Program-made: the position numbers and the translations under genes
In this document: positions 25,140-37,141 of the stretch, one piece after another
Layout: every line of letters starts with the position of its first letter
Position numbering within the stretch: position 1 is the first letter of the stretch
Notes under the pieces: model-generated
Seen by the model: only the letters and a program-made list of their open reading frames with translations
Told to the model about the DNA's origin: nothing
Databases searched by the model: none
NCBI GenBank assembly: GCA_019722365.1
Contig: JADFUC010000929.1
Span: 1 to 64,000 of the forward strand
Direction: 5' to 3'
Length of the DNA: 64,000 nucleotides
Source of the DNA: Lithospermum erythrorhizon
Taxonomy: Eukaryota; Streptophyta; Magnoliopsida; Boraginales; Boraginaceae

Positions 25140-28100
25140 ATGTTCACTGAAGGACTAGATGATTCTGCAATAAGCTGGATTAAGAAGGTACATACACAAA
25201 CCCATCTTCAGAAAAATCATAAAAATTGAATATATATTTATGTTTACATTTGTCCCAAAAGATGGTTTAATTTTGAATTTTGATGGTTTAACGTTGAGCT
25301 CAAATGTTTTTTTTGTATATGTGGTATATTATTTCGTGAAAATATATATATCAAAATACAGTATTTTTATCGATAATGGGTAGATAAATAACTTACGGGT
25401 GTATTAATAAGATTTTGCTTTTTATCCATCCATCTATATTCAATTGGTTTTAGTATAGAACCTAAGTATGGTTGATAATTTTATTCGATTCAAAGTTATG
25501 TGTCAATTAATAAATTTTGTCAATTTTGATCAGTGTAAATCAAATTAGATGACATTTTGGGATGGAGGTAGTGAGGTGGGGGGATCTACGACGTTAGTAA
25601 TGGGTGTTCGAACTATCCTTAAAATTTAAATTTTGGGATAACCATAAAAAAGCGTAAAACTAACACAAAAATCTCAATTATTGTTATTTTTAATGTAACA
25701 ATATAGTTAATATAGTTACTGGAGGTAGTATGTAGCAAAGTGATTTATTTGAATGGGAGACTCAGATGGTGTTTTTTCTGAGCTTTTCTTTAAGAAAATG
25801 TGGTAATCTGTTTGGATTTAGTGCATTTTTATTATAAAAAGCCACTAAAATAGTTTAACTATTGATTGATACACATTTGCTCAATTTCAATGTATATTAT
25901 AAGGCGATTCTCTAAAAGTAGAAATTTGGATGGGATTCATTTTGTTGGAAATGGATTTGTGGTCCTTTATTTGAACTTTTGGTGGTTATATGAATTTAAT
26001 CTTGATTACAACTTATATATGCATTTTATATTCTTAATTTTGATACAATTTAGATTTAATAGAATTTATTAAAATGAGAAATTGTTATGTTCAGGAATCA
26101 GCAGAAAAGAAAGCTAGTCCTAGATCGCCATTAGCAGAAAAACTAAGCCATAATTATGGTGTTCCTAGGTCTCCATTAGCATTCAATACAAGTTCTTATG
26201 CATCAACCCATGTATTGCCTCCTCTAAAATTCCACTCTGGCTTCTTTGGAACACATAGTACTGTTGGTCTTGGTCTGGACAGCAGTGACGATGATTTCGA
26301 CGAAAGTAATGTTGGTGATGGTAGTGAGAGCGTGGCATCTGTCCCCGATGAGCTTGATGTGATTTACACCAGCGCGGAAAAGTGGGCAGGGAGGCCATTT
26401 GAGCAAGAATCTGAAGAAGAATTGTTTGATATGAAATGGAGTGGAAAAGGAGAAAATGGATTAGGTGTTCGAAATGCATCTACCTTGAATAGAGGTTTAT
26501 TGAAAGAAGATCTGCGAATTGAAATTCCGGGGAAGGTTAGAAGATTTACAGATGGTGGATTAGAAGAATGTGACAACAGAAGTATATCAGGTCCAAGTAG
26601 TAGGCTGCTTGAGAGAGTTCTACCACACAGTGCATATGTAAGAATTTGCAAAGGTTTTACTCTTTGAAGATAGTGTTGGATAATAATGGAAAAACTCAAA
26701 ATTGATCATTTCACTACCTACGGTTCTTATTTATTCGGAAGTAGTAGATAGTGTTTGCACTCACTCGGGTCAATTCAGAAACAGCCTCTTGTTATCACAA
26801 GAGTAAGGCACTAAGGTCGTCCCTCCTACCCCGCTTAGGCGGGAGCCTGTTCAGAGGCATTGAGACATGTTGTTGTTGTAAGTCTTTGATTGTGTGGTTA
26901 CGAAGTTAATATGTGGTTAATAAGCATACTGGTACGAATGCAGGCCACGCCGATGACAAAGTTGAGTGAGTTAGGAACTCCAAGTGCGCCTCCTATCTTC
27001 GACATTAGAGAGGAAGTGAATAAGTCTATAGTACATGATGCATTAAGTGAAGAATCAAGGAAGTTATCCAATGTTGAACAGACTACTGACGATGAGGTAA
27101 ACATGCCCAAAGAGTCGGCTCACTCTGGTGAAGAGCAATTTCAAAATCAATTAAAGCATCGTTTGAAAGAGGAATTCGGTGAAAGGTATGATAATCGGAA
27201 CACATCTCCCTTCAAGCCATAAGAGTTCAATAAATTTTACCATATGCATTTTGCAGTGGAGAGAATGTCACAGCAGGAGAGGCTGAGGCCCATGTTTGGC
27301 AAAAGAATGAATTAGATCTTTCACCGTGTTATGATGCCAGGTATATTAAAATTCAATCTTTTCAACTTTCCGTGCCAATTGATCAAGTTGATATTGTACA
27401 TGTTCCTAATTTAGACTTACATATGAGTATGAATCTGTCTGGTAATGTTATTAAGCATTAAAGGTAGCATAGTTTTAAACATGACAAGATTAGTATTCAA
27501 TTTACCCATTCTTCTTTTGGCATAGTGAACTTAACGATAGTTGGTGCTCGAGTTTGTGGTCTGGTAATATAGCAGCTGAAGTGTTATCCCCGCCCTCCAG
27601 CCGATTTGTTATACAAGCAACGGTTCCTTTCCTTCGCTCCCCTAAATGAATTTTATCTTTGGGTTCCTGATATCTTCTTATATCTGGTGGTCATGACAGT
27701 GGCCAAAATGCATGGCAAATTTTTCTGGCTTATGATGCTTGTATCCGCCTTTGCCTAAATGCGTGGGCAAGAGGTTGCACAGAGGCACCAGAATTTTTAA
27801 AAGATGAATGTTATCTTCTTCGCAGTTCATTTGGGTATGTCAAACTGCTCATTTTAAATCAGAAAAATGTAATAAATTTTAGCACCTTTCTCCTTTTTAA
27901 ATATTGCTGACCAAGTATATGCTGATTCGTCTTCCTTGATAGACTGCATAAACTTCTACTTCATCCAAGGGGAAAACAACCATCACAAAGAAGTTCGAAA
28001 TTCACAGAACAAGTAATTCCTTTGAAGATGAAAAAGGTGGTTGGGAAGATCCGTGTGGAAGGTATGACATATAAGTTAATCATTGACTTTGTCACTTTCT

Positions 28101-31100
28101 TAGTCTTATATCTTTCAGCACTTCTATTCAGAATCTGTTGTATTGATAGGACAACTTTTTTTGGTTTCATGGCCAATGCAGCTACAATGATAGTTCTTCT
28201 CTATTTCTTGTCTCTTATTTTCATGATCTACATCTTCTGCACAAAAGGAAATGAGCATAACATGTTCAGTTTATCCATAGTTTGGTCTTCTTTAAAGTGT
28301 CTTCTCATTATTTATGACCTCTTTTTCATAATTGTCGGATGCAACCTGAATGGTTAATCATAACAAACTTTTTTTTATATTAGTGAGGAATATTCGTATA
28401 ATACCAAAGAGAAGATTGAAGGACTCAAACTCGATGAGGTCACTATATGTGCAAAAGGGTGCAGACTATGTCAAACAAGTATCTTCATTGATGAAAAGCG
28501 GCATCAACTCGCTCAAGCTTAATTCTTTTTCCCTAACATCCGAAGGTTTGTCTCTACCATCCAAGAAAAGGTTCTCAAAAAAATAAGATAGAGTCCGGTA
28601 ATTTAGAAACAGCAGAATTTAAAATGCTTGACTAGGAAAGGCATTTTGAAAATGTTTATTTAGGATGAAACCTTTAGAGTATAAAAATAATGATTTTTCA
28701 CAAGAAGAAAATATTTGTTCCAACCTGCTTCTTTTGTAAGATCTAGTTAAACACAAATTTTTTTCTGCAGAGCAATTTTCATGCTCAGTCTGTCTGAGAA
28801 GTTCTACAGAAGGTGCACAACTTGAATCAGGTTCCACTACAATCTTGCGCCCTGGAACTGATGATTACCGCGAGTTGTAAGTCCATTTATATCCCTCCAT
28901 CACTTAATGTTAGTGACATTTTTCATTTTAGGAAATCCCTAAATTAAGTCCCATTTGTGAAACAAAGCACTGGAGGGAAAATTTTAAATGTGAGAGAAGT
29001 TTAAATTTTCTTGAAGTTGGTGAAAATGTAAATGTGCAAAACATTTAGGGATGGAGGGAGTAGTTTATTTTGATAAGAGCATCTTTTTCTTTCGGCCTTC
29101 TTTAATGGTCTTCTGTTTTCATCATATCGGACAAGTAACAAGCATTATTATTTTTGAATTTCTCCAATCAGTAATGTTAGTATAAATCTAACCATATCAT
29201 GAATTTCAGTTTCCCAGAAAACGAAGGAGATGCTCTAATAGCCGAGGTCTATGATTCAAAGAAAAACTCTCATGGTCAATCAGTGATTCTAATTTCATCC
29301 ATGATGGACAACCCTGTATGTTCTTTAGAGTCTGATAAGGATATCTTAGATTTACATTTATTTCTTCAATAGAATTCTCATTTTATTTTGACCACTTGCG
29401 AAACGCACAGAATGACATGATTCGGTGGTGGCCTATTCATCACAGTGATGGTGATTGTGTTGGGAAAATCCAACTTTCTATACTTTGTACATTTACAAGA
29501 GATGAAACAAGCCAACTGAAGGTATGATTCACTAACTTCATGCTATCCTGGAAGCATTTGAACAAAATAATTGGAGTTTTGTAGGCATTATTACACAAAT
29601 AATCTGATATGGAAGAAAGAATTTTCTGGAAACACATTCATCAAAATATTACCAGGGATGACTAATTCTCTATCTTGTAGTGAAGATCAATACAAGTCTG
29701 TGGTAATGAATGAAAAAAATTTGTGCATGGGGCCCTACGATTTGGTAAAAAATGAAATTTGTCGAGTAATAATCATAATTCCACTATGACAATTGATTGT
29801 TTATTCGTGATATATGCAGAGTGGACCTATTGTGGAAACTCTCGCTTATGATCTCTTGTTGGAGGCTGGCCTGCGTGCTCAACATTTCCAAGCACGCAAT
29901 CTGTCTCTGAGCGGACCTTGGAACTGGCTTCTTACAGAGTTTGCAGAGTACTACGGAGTTTCTGATTCATACACTAAGCTAAGATAATCACTTGCTCAAC
30001 ATTTTTTTGTCTGTAGCAACTTATGATGCCAAGTTAGTAAGAAATTAATTGCATCAACGAATTGAGAGGTCCTTTATGATTATTAATCATATCTCATGAC
30101 AAGGCAATCTAGTTCTTTTATCATACTTCAAAGTTAGTGCATCTGAATTTTATAGTTTTTGTTGTTGCTCAGATACCTATCAATTTATACTCTTTTGTTG
30201 TTGCTCAGATACCTTTCTTATGTCATGAATGTTGCAACCCCTACCAAAGATTGTTTGAAGCTTGTGCATGAATTGTTGATCCCTGTTATAAAGGAGCGGA
30301 ACGAGAAAAATCTAACAAGACAAGAGGTAAGTGAATTGAACTGTAAGGTCACACTAGTGTAGAATTGAATCTTAGATTCATCTCAGAAGTTGATATTTGA
30401 ATTACTTCTTTAGCCTATGGTACTTCTCTTGGTTTTTACTATTAGATTTATAACAAGGTGCCTCAACTTTGTCAGTGGCTAAGTTTTTGTTCTCGAGTGT
30501 TTTTCAATCTCTTCAACCAATTAATGTCCAGTGCAATGTCCTTGCAGATCATACTTTTTCATATTCATTCCTTTCTGATTTTCATCTAGTCATGCATTTA
30601 TAATTTACTTAAAATTCTTTATTTTGCAGAAAAGTATATTGATGGATTGTGGAACAAAAGTCGAGAGACTATTGGCAGATGTGTTTCAGAATTACAAGTC
30701 ATTGGATGAGAACTCCTCAACAGGCTTAACAGGCTTGTCCCAAAAAATACCTGACACTGCTGCACCAGCACTAGCTCCTGCAGTGGAAGTATACACACTC
30801 CTTCATGATGTACTTGCCCAAGATGCTCAGAAAATATTAAGAGATTATCTACAGACAGGTTCTACGATTAAGGAAGAGTGAATTACCAACTTTTGAAGGA
30901 TGCTTGAACATTTGGATTTGGCACTGATATTTCAAAATGTTTCTTCTTGAATTGAATAACTAAAACATGATGTTGGAGTGCAAGTGTATAACAGGCAAAC
31001 ATGTTAAAAAATTAATCCTGATAAATTGAGTATTTTATCAGATGAAAGTGCACTGTAGAAGAGTGGTATAGATTCTCTCTATTTTCATCTTGTTTATGTG

Positions 31101-33609
31101 CATGTACCAATCTGTTTGCAATATTGGTGGATGATCAAGGATACAAATCTCTAAAACAAATTGAATATGTTGCAGACAGCTGCATCGAAGAGATGTCGAA
31201 AACACATGGTTGAAACTGATGAATACTTATCCGGCAACTTAGAGGGTTTCGTCATGGATTCACTAACAATATCCACTGCTTACTTGAAGATGAAGGTCCT
31301 GTGTATCAACATAAGCAATGAAATTCAAGCAGATATCAAGATGCATAATGAGCACATACTCCCCAGGTACTAAAATTTAGAAGTGCAGTAGATTTTCTAA
31401 TGAATGTGACAACAAATTTCTGGATGTAAATGTTGGATCTTGTTTAATTTACTTTCAGCTCTATTGACCTACCAAGTATCACAGCAACAGTGTATAGCAC
31501 AGAGTTATCCAGACGACTTGCAGGATTTTTGGCGATGTGGCCTCCTTCTAGCCCCCTTCCTCACGTGAATGATCTTTTGACAGCAACAGCAGATTTTGAG
31601 AGGAATCTCCAGTCTTGGAACATCAGGTCCTTTTGGTTAAACATACTTTATAAACATCACTCTCAGTGATATTCAATCTTTTATGTATACTGAAATTGAA
31701 GCTTATATTTAAGTCCTTTATGGTACCCTGCAGCATTATACAAGGAGGAGTAGACTCGAGAAACTTGTTTCACAACTACATAATGGTTTGGATAGAGGAT
31801 ATGCAACTTGTGTTGCTTGAACTGTGCAAAGCAGAAAAGGTACTTCTTTCTTTGGAAATCCTAATTACAAAATCTCTGATCATTTTATGAACATATGCTT
31901 GTAACGATCAATGTTGATTCAGTTAATATTGTCTTATTGACGACCACCATCTGTTCTCTCAGCTACCTTGGTCTGGAGTGGCTACGAACTATTCTACATC
32001 TCCTTTTACAGAAGACATGTATGATAGGATCAAAGAGATGCTGATTCAGTATGGAGTCGTAATCAATAGATGGCCACAATACACATTAGTTTTGGAGAAT
32101 GTAAGTGCAACAGTAACAGAACTCGATATCTTTGCCTTTTTTATCCCATGCATGCACATTATATATTATTCGCTAGATATCATTTTTTGATTTTCTTTTC
32201 TTATCTACTGCAATGCATCCTGAAAAGTTCAAATGATTTTCTGTTAGGCTGTTGCGAATGTTGAAAGAGCTATTGTAAAAGCTCTTGAAAGGCAGTACAG
32301 TGATATACTGACTCCTTTGAAAGATAGCATACAGAAAAGGCTTGGAAAGCAGGTCCAAAAATTAGCAAGACGGCAGTCAACGGCACTTTATTCAGTTCCA
32401 TCTCAAGTGAGAAGTCATAGAATATCTGTATTTTGCAGGGTATGGTGAAATTAAACGCTTTTAACTAATCATGAAATTCCATGTCACAGTTAGGAACTTT
32501 TCTCAATACTATCAAGAGAATGCTGGATGTTCTACACTGTAAAATTGAGGACATTCTGAAGTCATGGGCGGCTTATTTACCAGTCAGTGCAGACAAAAAG
32601 TCTGCCTTTGGAGAGCAAATGAATGGAATCACAGTCCTGCTGAAAACAAAATACAAAAACTATTTGCAGGCAATAGTTGTTAAGCTCGCTAGTAATGTAA
32701 GTACTATTGAGGTTGATGATGATACATACAAACTTTACTATTAAGATAAAATCTGGATTATGTAATTGAATAGGTTTACTATTGCTGAACTTACTTTCAT
32801 CCATAGTTGTAGTTGCTAACATTAGATAGTGTGAATCACCTGAGAGAGGAAGAACGATATTGATTTGTTGTGATATACAAATAAAACATACGACGTATGG
32901 ATAGTTACTTAATCTTAAATCAAAACCATGTTATCATAGTATAATAATGATTTCGTTTGGTTGTTGCAGATGCAAGCTAACCGCAATACTCGGTTGCAAA
33001 GGATTTTGGAGGACACAAAGGAATCAGATGGAGAATCTGAGATCCGAGAGAGAATGCGAAATCTAAACTCACTACTCTCAGACTCCATATCCAACTTGCA
33101 TGAGGTGTTTACAGGTCAAATATTTGTTGCCCTGAGCCGCGGATTATGGGATAGAATGGGACAGGTATATATACTAGCAATATACCATAGCGAACTCTGT
33201 TTCTTCTTTGGTATTTCAGAACTCTAAGTCACCACCCTCTCACTTGTTTTGATCTTTTTTGCCAGATTGTCTTGAAATTCTTTGAGGGTAGAAAAGAAAA
33301 CCGAGTCTGGTACGCAGGAGCATATCATGCTCTTGGTGTAAGTTCTCCAACAACATCTAATTATACTTCTTGTTTCAATGTCTAAAGTTCCTTTACATAC
33401 ACTCATAAACTTAAATTTAGAGCACTTCAAGAAATGCTTATTTTTCTTGTATTTGAACTCATTAAAGTAGTGTCATTCTCTTTTGATTCTTGCAGATACT
33501 GGATGACATATTTGCTTCACAGATGCAAAGATTGCAAGGAAATGCTCTGCAAGACAAGGATCTTGAACCCCCTCGCTCTATAAGCGAAGCTAGGTCTATC
33601 CTTTGTTGA
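25140..33609 (+). CDS. Large plant-specific protein, At4g24610/At5g65440 type
   Basis: Twenty-three exons: 25140-25187, 26095-26637, 26944-27185, 27257-27340, 27526 to about 27639, 27700-27834, 27943-28061, 28384-28545, 28771-28876, 29210-29315, 29411-29521, 29820-29983, 30209-30326, 30630-30858, 31180-31366, 31459-31626, 31734-31839, 31963-32100, 32248-32406, 32490-32696, 32970-33164, 33266-33337 and 33496-33609, for about 1,200 residues. Apart from two damaged donors, all phases match. The start MFTEGLDDSAISW and the end LLGNALQDKDLEPPRS-like (here LQGNALQDKDLEPPRSISE) mark this family. An acidic, Ser-rich N-terminal third with SDDDFDES is followed by conserved blocks: AYDACIRLCLNAWARGC, GPWNWLLTEFAEYYGVSD, RYLSYVMNVATP, APALAPAVEVYTLLHD and FEGRKENRVWY. 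No enzyme motif or membrane span is seen. Function unknown; family assignment rests on memory. Confidence 0.78.
26758..26881 (+). mobile_element. SINE-like fragment in intron 2
   Basis: The order GTCAATTCAGAAACAGCCTC, then GTAAGGC, then CCTCCTACCCCGCTTAGGCG, ending GACATGTTGTTGTTGTA, resembles the 3' part of AU-type plant SINEs with their (TTG)n tail. The hairpin CCGCTTAGGCGG is intact. The tRNA-like head with A and B boxes is not recognised, so the copy is 5' truncated or diverged. Confidence 0.6.
28892..29060. mobile_element. Stowaway-like MITE in intron 9
   Basis: Left end TCCCTCCATCACTTAATGTT and right end ACATTTAGGGATGGAGGGA are inverted copies typical of plant Stowaway elements. A TA dinucleotide precedes the left end and the right end is followed by G then TA. 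The length is about 170 bp, with no coding sequence. Confidence 0.7.
30155..30208 (+). repeat. Duplicated 3' splice site before exon 13
   Basis: TTTTTGTTGTTGCTCAGATA occurs at 30156-30175 and, with one more C in front, TTTTGTTGTTGCTCAGATACCT again at 30193-30214. Both copies contain a full polypyrimidine tract and AG acceptor, 36 bp apart (after 30172 and after 30208). The second acceptor restores the family sequence RYLSYVMNV. The first would insert twelve in-frame residues (YLSIYTLLLLLR) with no stop. Confidence 0.8.
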
Positions 33610-36174
33610 GAACCATCAACCTACTTTGGGAGCTACATGTTTTGTTTGAAATTGAATATCTGATATGCCTGATGAGACAAAGGTCAGAGAAAAAGGTAAA
33701 ATTTTACCAGTAAGATAGCAATTCTTTTGTAAAGATGACTCACGTATCAATATTACATATACAATATAAATAATATTCTTTGTTCTTGTTTTGTCGAAAT
33801 TGTACTTCACAATGTCTAGAAGAATTGTTAAGCACCCGATACTTGTCATTTCAGGACTCAAACTTCAGAATAAATTCATTCCGAGTAATATTCGCGATCA
33901 ACTAGGCTAACCTGTCGTCGATTGCTAGTTCTTCACATAAAAAAAACCATGTTTGATACATGATTTACAGTGTGCTATTTACTGAGTTTAATGAGTCGGG
34001 TACAAGCCGCTCGGTTGAAATATCTAGGACTCGCTAAGCTATTTATTCGGAATTAGTTAATAAATTGTCAAAATTTAAAAATCTATATATATAACTATAT
34101 CTATATTTATATCTATATCTATCTATATCGCTACTTGTATATAAAAGTGAATAAGGATAATATTTAACTTGCATTTGCTTATTAATTACTAAATTACTCT
34201 TCTATATCTAAAATCTAAAAGTTATGAGTTTTAATAGGAATTAACTACTCTCCTCCATTTTTTATTTAACGTTTCAAGTATATCGAGGTGGAGCTTTGGC
34301 TTTCAATTATTCTTAAACTATATGTTAGTACTAACAATAATATTATGAAATTATTTTCAAAATGATCTAATGAGATAACTTTTTATATTTATTAAAATAA
34401 TAAGTGATTAGTAATTAATTATTAAATTTCGCTCGATATCTAAGCGACAAATAAAAAAAATTTGGATAGTATTAAGTATTAAATCATCTTTTGAATCACT
34501 GCGGTTTGAAGATGATAGTTAATTGGATGAGAATCATTAGCACATACTTATGGTTTGAGGATGATACATCATATACATTTGACATATATATACTTTATAA
34601 TTGCGTCAAATCCAGCTTTTAATTAAAAACTTTGTTTATTTATCTCCTGTGCATGTTTAATGATTTAGAGGTATGCATTGAATAACACATTTATTTTTTG
34701 CTCGATTTTGTATGGATAACTTTCATGATTCAATTCACAAGAATATGCTTCATATATTATTAATTTATAAATTCTTTCATCAATATGATTTTCTCATCAT
34801 ATGTCGTTTTAGAACATGTCAGGCGAACCCTACCGAATAATGATAGGTTCGAGCATTATGGCTCGGTTCGGTTCGAAATCATCGAACCCTAAAATTTATA
34901 GTTCGGCTCGGGTTCGAGGTTATTTTTTTTTTTGAGAATGCGTTCGGTTCGGTTGATTTCTTTTGAACCGTTCAGCTTCAGTTCGAAATTACAATACTAA
35001 ATATTACGATCTCATGCACAGGCAAAAAATTAAATTTCTTAAACATTCTGGTCCACTACTCGATACTCCATCAAAATATTAGTACATTACTAAATACAAA
35101 ATATTACATTCCATAATATTTTCGAGTCCTTGACCCACAATTTTTAAGGTTGGCTCGGGTTCGCTATAGAATCGGCGCCGAATCAGCTTATTTCGGCCGA
35201 GCCTTGTAAGGCAAAGAATCAGTATAAGGTTAACAACCTAGTCATTTGTTTTAATAAGTTTTGTTAGTTAAATAATAATATGTTTTTATGTAGAACTATT
35301 ATTATTATTATAATAGATGTTAGTTAAATAATCATATATTTTTGTAGAATTATTATTATTATACTTATTATTATTATTTTATTTAATTCCATGTAGATAT
35401 AATTTTATATATTAGGATCCACAAAATTTAAATTATACTTTTTAAATCGTAATGATTTAGCAGAGCGTAAAATCAAATAATTACCGATGATCTGATATTG
35501 TGATCAATTAGGTCAATACATTTAGTGAGGAGAATTATCGAATTTTTTAAGTAATATTTGTATCTATACATGTGCATCACAGTTTAAAGTATAGTATACA
35601 TCACATAAAAATAAAGTATTTTATTGTAATTTTTTATATTATATTTAAATAGGTATTTGTGATCCTTCCCTTCAAAAAATAAAAATATTAATTAGAAAAA
35701 AATTTAAAAGAATGTAAGTTTTTACATAATTTTAGAATGATTTTGAGTAAACATAAAAAATTATCAAATATTTGAGAAATTGATTACATGTCATGCATCG
35801 CACGTTTCTTTACTAGTACCTTTTAAATGTGTGAATGTGGTTGGTTGTTTCTTCCATTTTTTGTGAAGACTAAATTACCCCTCGTACATGAAACTAATTA
35901 CAAAGGACATATTACCTATGAGAGTTATTTTTCCATAAAACTATTTACAAAGAAGCTATTATTAATTATGAAAAATCACAACTAATGAGGAGTTAAAAAA
36001 ATAGTGATGGTTTAAATAAATGATTACAAAATACCTAATAATTATGAAAATGCATTATTAACGAGAGATAAGAAAATAAAGAGAGCAAAAAATGATATGT
36101 AGTTTTAAAAGATGTTATAACAATTAAAATAATGAAACTTAAATATAATTAAAATTAATGGGAGTTAAAAATTG
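33610..36174. other. AT-rich intergenic region with simple repeats
   Basis: After the 3' UTR of the 23-exon gene the sequence is very AT-rich. A (TATATC)n-like run lies at 34082-34142 and ATT runs at 35280-35385. Around 34840-35210 the words GGCTCGGTTCGGTTCGAA and relatives recur in both directions, as in old non-autonomous DNA transposons. No gene was found. Confidence 0.5.
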
Positions 36175-37141
36175 CTTAATAACCCGTTCCGTCATAATAT
36201 TCTTGTAATAGTATACTAGTTACCGGTGGATTATTTAGAGAAATCAAAAATTTCGAAGTTGAATAGTGAAAATACAACTTAGTCGATTAGGTTCAGTGAT
36301 ACGTTTCGGTGTTGTTTTAAAGTTGGTAATCGAATGGTAATGATATTAGTAGTTGAATTGGTAATATAATTTGAGGTAGAAATGTTGATGTTTGGAAGTT
36401 GGTTGTCGAGATAAGTTAAAGTATGATTGAATTAAAGCGATCGGGTTTCATAGCAGCTAATGGTAAATAGCATTAACGTAAACTAACCCAGGCCCAAAAC
36501 CATTTTTTCCTCTTATTTCCCTACGCCCGGGCAACGATTGGTTTCTCCTCCCCTTTGATTATTTTTTTCTTGATTTATAAGCCGTATCGCCATTTGAATT
36601 ATCAAATTTCTTGGAGAGTTTTTCCTCATCATCCTCTTGATTCAAGGTAAAAAAGGTCGGATCTTTTAGGTATTCGTGAGTTTCTTAGGCCTTAAATTAG
36701 TTGTTTTTAAGTTAAAGTTAAGAGGTTGGATGAGTATTTGGGTTGACTTTGAGTTTTGGGATTTAAAATGGTATAGAATTATTACTTAAACTTAGATTGT
36801 GGTATTGGAAGTGATAATACTTGATTTATGGAATTGAAATGTGTTGAGATGGATAGTTGACTTTCGTTGACTTTTTGAAGAAAAATGTAAAAGTAAGTTG
36901 TTGGAGATTAATATAGTTGTTTTGGAATGAATTTAGTTGTTTTGAGAATTAAGTTTAGTTTTTTTATAATATTGGAGGTATTATGTTGAAATTAGTTTTA
37001 TTAGATTTTGAGTAGTAAACGGGCTTTGGGATTTGAGGTTGTTAGAAATGGGTTTGATTAGTTGGAAAAGTTGATATATTGGGTTGATTGAAATTGGTTG
37101 AAAATATTTAGTATTTTGGTTAAGGTGTTGGCGATTATGGA
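36175..37141 (+). mobile_element. Gypsy LTR fragment, subfamily B
   Basis: Starts near TTAATAACCCGTTCCGTC. It matches in reverse the right end of the LTR that finishes at 52016, sharing GTAATAGTATACTAGTT, GGTGGATTATTTAGAGAAAT and AAATTTCGAAGTTGAATAG. It is cut at 37141, where another gypsy LTR begins, so that element appears to have inserted into this one. No polypurine tract lies to its left. Confidence 0.6.

Noticed and set aside
28022..28357. 111-codon hydrophobic open frame looking like a membrane protein
   Set aside because: Its first part is exon 7 read in another frame and the rest is T-rich intron 7, which gives Phe/Leu/Ile by composition.
29571..29789. Open frame of 72 codons between exons 11 and 12 of the 23-exon gene
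   Set aside because: Flanking exons join in phase without it, and its translation matches nothing in the family; it is intron.
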